From Sphingomonadaceae bacterium (GTDB lineage: Bacteria > Pseudomonadota > Alphaproteobacteria > Sphingomonadales > Sphingomonadaceae): a DNA stretch of 59,094 nucleotides. Within the stretch, counting starts at the first letter, position 1. Each line of letters opens with the position of its first letter. Positions 55,244-59,094 of this stretch are shown in pieces. Both the position numbers and the translations under genes were made by a program. The stretch covers positions 1 through 59,094 of the forward strand of contig JAKFUU010000021.1 of the NCBI GenBank assembly GCA_021732525.1, read 5' to 3'. The notes under the pieces were generated by a model. It was not told where the DNA came from. It saw only the letters and a list, made by a program, of their open reading frames with translations, and did no database searches.

Positions 55244-56587
55244 ATGGGAGAGGCCGAAAACAGCATGGACAGCGCAGAAAGCAGCAAAGGTGGGGGCGCG
55301 GCGATCAAACCCTATCTGGAAAAAGAGGCGATCATTGCGCTGCTTTTGGGGATATCATCGGGATTTCCCTATGCGATGATCGGCGCGACGTTGACCACGC
55401 GGCTGGCGCAGGACGGCATCGATAAAAAGGCGGTTACCGCCTTTGCGCTGGCTTTTCTTGTCTATAATTTCAAATGGCTGTGGGCCTGGATAGTGGACGG
55501 GGTGCGATTGCCGATTATCGGCGCGCTGGGACAGCGGATATCGTGGATTATCCTATCGGCGATATTTGTGGTGATTGCCGTGTTAAATCTGGGCCTTGCC
55601 GACCCTAAGGCCAGCTTGCTCTATGTCGCCTATTCCGCCATATTGGTTGGCTTTGCCGGTGCCACTTTTGACATTGTGATCGACGCCTACCGGATTGAAA
55701 TATTGAAACCCGAACAACAGGGCGTCGGCGCGGGGATGAATCAATATGGCTGGCGTATCGGATCGGCGGGGGCGGCGTCGTTGGCGCTGGTCATCGCGGC
55801 GCGCGGCGGGTGGGATCTCGCCTATTTCGCTTGCGCCATATTGGCGGCTCCTGCCGTGATCGCGGTGGTGTGGGGCGGCGAACCTATCCGCCACCGCGAA
55901 GCCATTCAGCGCCAAGCCATGAATATTGGCGAGGCGATTATCGGGCCTTTCCGCGAATTTTTCAGCCGGCATGGCGCGTGGTTGGTGCTGTTGTTTATTT
56001 TGCTGCATAAAATTGGCGATACGCTGGGGCAATTGACGCTGCGGTTGCTGCTCGAAGATTTGGGCTTCAACAATGATGAAATCGCGATTTACGACGTGGG
56101 TGTTGGCTTTTGGGCCTATCTGATCGGCATATTTGTCGGCGGCGTGGTTTATGCGAAAATGGGCCTGAAACATTCGGTATTGCTCAGCCTGAGTTTGATG
56201 ATGGTTTCCAATTTCAGCTTCGCGTTGCTGGCGGCGGCGGGGCAATCCAATATCGGTTTGGCCGGGGCGATTGGTTTTGAAAATTTTGCCAGCGGTCTTG
56301 CCGGTGTGGTTCTGGTCGCTTATTTTGCGGCGCTGTGCAACCTGCGCTTTACGGCGGCGCATTATGCGTTGATCTCGTCAGCGTCCAGTATCGTGGGCCG
56401 TTTCCTGACCGGAACAACGGCAGGCGCGATGGTCGAGGGCATGGGCTTTTTCAATTTTTATGTGATGACCACTTTTGCCGCGATGCCCGGCATATTCCTA
56501 TTTTGGATGATGATGCGCAGCGGGCTTGTGGATAGTTCGATCGGCGACGCCGCGAAAGCCAGCGAGGAGCCGCCGCAGAAGGTTTAA
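55244..56587 (+). CDS. AmpG-like MFS transporter
   Basis: 447 residues, twelve membrane segments. KPYLEKEAIIALLLGISSGF, then DKKAVTAFALAFLVYNFKWLW (shown in part), DIVIDAYRIEILKP and GAGMNQYGWRIGSAGAASLA match the AmpG/muropeptide-permease branch (also called PAT, including acetyl-CoA carriers). Muropeptide uptake would suit the nearby wall genes, but the family is heterogeneous. Start ATG at 55244 (GGATGGA upstream); 55265 is an alternative. Convergent with folC, stops overlapping by 4 bases. Confidence 0.85.
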   Translation: MGEAENSMDSAESSKGGGAAIKPYLEKEAIIALLLGISSGFPYAMIGATLTTRLAQDGIDKKAVTAFALAFLVYNFKWLWAWIVDGVRLPIIGALGQRISWIILSAIFVVIAVLNLGLADPKASLLYVAYSAILVGFAGATFDIVIDAYRIEILKPEQQGVGAGMNQYGWRIGSAGAASLALVIAARGGWDLAYFACAILAAPAVIAVVWGGEPIRHREAIQRQAMNIGEAIIGPFREFFSRHGAWLVLLFILLHKIGDTLGQLTLRLLLEDLGFNNDEIAIYDVGVGFWAYLIGIFVGGVVYAKMGLKHSVLLSLSLMMVSNFSFALLAAAGQSNIGLAGAIGFENFASGLAGVVLVAYFAALCNLRFTAAHYALISSASSIVGRFLTGTTAGAMVEGMGFFNFYVMTTFAAMPGIFLFWMMMRSGLVDSSIGDAAKASEEPPQKV

Positions 56588-57921
56588 TCCGGAACCTGAT
56601 CGTTCGCGCGTAGCACCTCGCCTGCAAGATACAGCGAACCGGCGATGAGCACGGCTTCGCCCCGGCGCGGTGTGAATGCGGTCAGGGCGGCGTGAATATC
56701 GGTGGCTTCGCTGACCGGTATGCCGCTTGCGCTTTCGGCAAAGGCATGGGCAGAATGATATGCATGGCCGGGAACGGGAACGACGGTGATGCTCGTCAAT
56801 TGGCGGCGCAGCGGCGCGATGATTGACGCGGGGTCTTTACCCGCTAGCATGCCCATGATCAGATGAAGCCGCGTTTCGCCCGGCCCAAAATGCCCGGCGA
56901 GCGCCAATCCGGCATCGACATTATGCCCGCCATCGATCCAAATTTCGGTGCCCGCGGGCAGGCAGGCACTCAATAACCCCGGCCCAAGCCGCTGCAGCCG
57001 CGCGGGCCAATGCGCCCATTCCATCGCGGCGGCATAGGCGGCATCGGGGATCGCAAGCTCGCTTTGATGGCGCAACATGGCCACCGCAAGCGCGGCATTA
57101 TCCGCCTGATGCGCGCCGGGCATGCGGGGCAGTGGCAATTTTAGCGTGCCTTTGGCGTCACGATAGGCAATCTGGCCATTATATATTGCGGCGTCCCAGT
57201 CGCCCTTGCGCGCATGCAGCACCGCCCCGCTGTGGGCCGCATGATCGGCGATCACCGCATTCACCTTGGCCGGGTAGGATTGCGTTACCAATGGCACGCC
57301 GGATTTGGCGATTCCGGCCTTTTCCCAGCCAATGCGCGCCAGCGGATCAATCTCGGTTTCAGGCGGTATCCCGGCTTCGGGTGCCAACAAAAAAGCCTCG
57401 TGATCGATACCCAGCGAGGCCATACCGCAGATGGCAGGGGCGGCGATAACATTGGTCGCGTCCAATCGTCCGCCAAGGCCGACCTCGATGATGGCGGCGT
57501 CGGCTGGGGTGCGCGAAAAGGCGAGGAAAGCAGCGGCGGTGGTGACTTCGAAGAAGCTCACCTCTAACCCCTCGGCGTGGTCGAGAACTTCCGCCAGCAA
57601 CGGCGCCAGCCTATTGTCGTCAATCAGCCTACCCGCCAGCCTGATCCGTTCATTGAAGCGTACCAGATGCGGGCTGGTATAGACATGCGCGGTCAGACCC
57701 GACGCCTCTATCGCGGCGCGCAAGAAGGCGCAGGTGGAACCTTTGCCGTTGGTTCCCGCGACGTGAAAGACCGGCGGCAATTTCTGATGCGGATTGCCGA
57801 GGGCGGCCATTAACGCCGCAATCCGTTCCAACCCCAAAATATCGCGCCCCGGCGACAATTGCGCAAAACGATCAAGCTGCGTCTGAACGGCGGGATCAGA
57901 AGATGTGGCGTGGTCGGGCAC
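56584..57921 (-). CDS. folC: Bifunctional folylpolyglutamate synthase/dihydrofolate synthase
   Basis: Adds glutamate to dihydropteroate and folates. 445 residues: GTNGKGS P-loop (56-62), YTSPHLVRFNERIR, VEVGLGGRLDATNV (as EVGLGGRLDATNV) and the C-terminal Mur-ligase-like domain with DGGHNVDAGLALA. It starts with a GTG at 57921. The purine-rich arm of the repeat next to it (GGGGAGGGG, 5 bases before the GTG) is the only visible Shine-Dalgarno sequence. Downstream of accD on the same strand, an accD-folC order standard in alphaproteobacteria. Confidence 0.95.
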   Translation of the reverse strand: MPDHATSSDPAVQTQLDRFAQLSPGRDILGLERIAALMAALGNPHQKLPPVFHVAGTNGKGSTCAFLRAAIEASGLTAHVYTSPHLVRFNERIRLAGRLIDDNRLAPLLAEVLDHAEGLEVSFFEVTTAAAFLAFSRTPADAAIIEVGLGGRLDATNVIAAPAICGMASLGIDHEAFLLAPEAGIPPETEIDPLARIGWEKAGIAKSGVPLVTQSYPAKVNAVIADHAAHSGAVLHARKGDWDAAIYNGQIAYRDAKGTLKLPLPRMPGAHQADNAALAVAMLRHQSELAIPDAAYAAAMEWAHWPARLQRLGPGLLSACLPAGTEIWIDGGHNVDAGLALAGHFGPGETRLHLIMGMLAGKDPASIIAPLRRQLTSITVVPVPGHAYHSAHAFAESASGIPVSEATDIHAALTAFTPRRGEAVLIAGSLYLAGEVLRANDQVPD

Positions 57922-57924
57922 TAG

Positions 57925-58027
57925 CTCCCCTCCCCTTCAGGGGAGGGGCAGGGGGAGGGGCATGTCAGGATGGCGCAGCGTCGATCGAACAGCCCCACCC
58001 CAACCCCTCCCCTGAAGGGGAGGGGCT
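57925..58027. repeat. GGGGAGGGG-family palindromic repeat between accD and folC
   Basis: Left arm CTCCCCTCCCCTTCAGGGGA + GGGGCAGGGGG, right arm GCCCCACCCC...CCCTCCCCTGAAGGGG + AGGGGCT, ~40-base centre. It is the same family as the copy inside mutL. Read on the minus strand its left end supplies AGGGGAGGGGAGC immediately before the folC GTG. Confidence 0.92.
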
Positions 58028-58030
58028 TAG

Positions 58031-58888
58031 TCATGCAGCTGCCTTTTTGCTCGCCATCAAATAGCTGACCAGTTTCGACAACGTTGCGCGCAATTCATGC
58101 CGGTGGGTCACCATATCGACCATACCGTGATCGAGCAGATATTCGGCGCGCTGGAACCCATCGGGCAGCTTTTCGCGGATTGTCTGTTCGATCACCCGTT
58201 GACCCGCAAAGCCGATTAAAGCGCCCGGTTCGGCAATTTGAATATCACCAAGCATCGCATAACTTGCGGTGACGCCGCCGGTGGTCGGATCGGTCAGCAC
58301 GACAATATAGGGCAGGCCGGCATCATGCAGCAATTGGATCGCCACCGTGCTGCGCGGCATTTGCATCAAGCTCAAAATCCCCTCCTGCATCCGCGCGCCG
58401 CCCGCCGCCGTGAAGATAATATAGGGGCATTTGGCTTTAATCGCCTCGCGCACCGCCTCAACAAAGCTCTCGCCCACCGCCATGCCCATCGATCCGCCCA
58501 TGAAGGCAAAATCCTGCACGCTGATCACCGCTTGCTGGCCTTCAATCGTGCCGCGGGCGCTGACCATAGCGTCGGTTTCGCCGGTGGCGGCACGGGCGGC
58601 CTTGATCCGGTCGGTATATTTTTTGGTATCTTTGAACTTTAGCGGATCTTCGGCGACCGTTGGCGGGGTGAGCACCTTATAGCTATCATCATCGAAAATC
58701 GCGGCAAAACGCTCCGCCGGGCCGATCCGGCCATGGTGATCGCATTTAGGACAGACCGATTGATTCTCTTCAAATTCGCGCAGGAATATCATCGCCTGAC
58801 AACCCTTGCATTTATGCCAGAGCGTATCGGCGGTTTCGCGCTTTGCACCAAAGGGCAAAGCATTGCGGACGCGGGTAACCCAGTTCAT
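58031..58888 (-). CDS. accD: Acetyl-CoA carboxylase carboxyltransferase subunit beta
   Basis: Part of the ACC carboxyltransferase that makes malonyl-CoA. 285 residues with the N-terminal zinc ribbon C27-x2-C30 and C46-x2-C49 and the crotonase-like core ([54 protein letters not shown]). Downstream of it lie the palindromic repeat and folC. Upstream, an IS3-family element begins 73 bases before the start codon and probably separates accD from its former upstream neighbour (trpA in many relatives). Confidence 0.96.
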   Translation of the reverse strand: MNWVTRVRNALPFGAKRETADTLWHKCKGCQAMIFLREFEENQSVCPKCDHHGRIGPAERFAAIFDDDSYKVLTPPTVAEDPLKFKDTKKYTDRIKAARAATGETDAMVSARGTIEGQQAVISVQDFAFMGGSMGMAVGESFVEAVREAIKAKCPYIIFTAAGGARMQEGILSLMQMPRSTVAIQLLHDAGLPYIVVLTDPTTGGVTASYAMLGDIQIAEPGALIGFAGQRVIEQTIREKLPDGFQRAEYLLDHGMVDMVTHRHELRATLSKLVSYLMASKKAAA

Positions 58889-58960
58889 ATCGATACCTTA
58901 TGTTGATTAGGCTTTGGTTTAAGCAGGATGGAGATTTGCGCAACACTTATGCTGTGGTTG

Positions 58961-59094
58961 TGACGTGCCCCCCTGAAATGTAGCCAGAAATGAGTAGAGT
59001 CCGTTTTCAAGGAGACGGACGAATGAAGCGCAGCAGGTTCAGCGATGAGCAGATCATTGCGATATTGAAGGAGCAGGAGTCTGGGATGCCGACG
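58961..59094 (+). mobile_element. Left end of an IS3-family (IS407-group-like) element (partial)
   Basis: TGACGTGCCCCCCTGAAA at 58961 is the typical IS3/IS407-group inverted repeat (TGACCTGCCCCC-like). A GGAG box and the orfA start follow at 59023. The element runs off the right edge, so its intactness is unknown. It sits 73 bases upstream of accD and may carry or block an accD promoter. Confidence 0.8.
59023..59094 (+). CDS. IS3-family transposase OrfA, N-terminal fragment
   Basis: MKRSRFSDEQIIAILKEQES (20 residues shown) is the standard N-terminal HTH start of IS3-family OrfA proteins, which bind the inverted repeats. Only 24 codons are in the window. AAGGAGACGG precedes the ATG. Confidence 0.88.
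   Translation, partial: MKRSRFSDEQIIAILKEQESGMPT

Overview
The window is about 59 kb of housekeeping chromosome from an alphaproteobacterium, most likely a member of the Sphingomonadaceae (Sphingopyxis/Sphingorhabdus-like). That placement rests on moderately high GC, a GcrA-type cell-cycle regulator, QueE with the C-x14-C-x2-C motif, paired GumN/TraB-like proteins, an SleB-type cell wall hydrolase, a DUF885 lipoprotein and abundant short palindromic repeats. It is inference; no 16S or marker comparison was possible.

Layout. At the left edge are the 3' end of an IS5-type transposase, a decayed TIR-like (CAP12/PF10137-like) fragment and a tRNA-Lys(CUU), which together look like the scar of a genomic island. 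Next comes a 140-bp nested palindrome. The elongasome operon mreB-mreC-mreD-mrdA-rodA (minus strand) follows, then mutL, an exported YHYH/peptidoglycan-binding protein, a MaoC-like hydratase, an M28 peptidase, and ychF, a small ORF, pth and rplY. Two exported TraB/GumN paralogues and an XRE regulator/membrane-protein pair come next. The plus-strand block glyQ-glyS-ppdK is followed by tRNA-Arg(ACG), queC-queE, a membrane protein, pmbA and a CysQ-like phosphatase. Then: a class-A-beta-lactamase-like lipoprotein, parE, gcrA, an ABC-2 permease, a DUF2147 protein, maiA, ilvC and a YceI protein. A small cluster of two exported YHS-domain proteins flanks a remarkable Cys-periodic exported peptide. 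Next are a nitronate monooxygenase, a frameshifted aquaporin, and leuA with a leader peptide/attenuator. These are followed by a Cu/Zn-SOD, a MerR regulator with an acyl-CoA dehydrogenase and a GNAT protein, an SleB hydrolase split by an amber codon, cysK, an MFS transporter, a DUF885 peptidase, uvrD-rsmD-rluB, an AmpG-like MFS protein, and folC and accD. The right edge is the left end of an IS3-family element inserted just upstream of accD.

The genes are mostly independent core functions: wall elongation, translation, branched-chain amino acid synthesis (ilvC, leuA), queuosine precursor synthesis, DNA repair and topology. What stands out is the density of short palindromic repeats. At least seven families occur. 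Three copies are read in frame inside essential or conserved genes (one in mutL, two in glyS), one supplies a start codon (TraB-like gene) and one apparently supplies the Shine-Dalgarno sequence (folC). The best candidate for an undescribed system is the Cys-x4-Cys periodic exported peptide between the two YHS proteins, which resembles RiPP metallophore/bufferin precursors but has no modification enzyme beside it.
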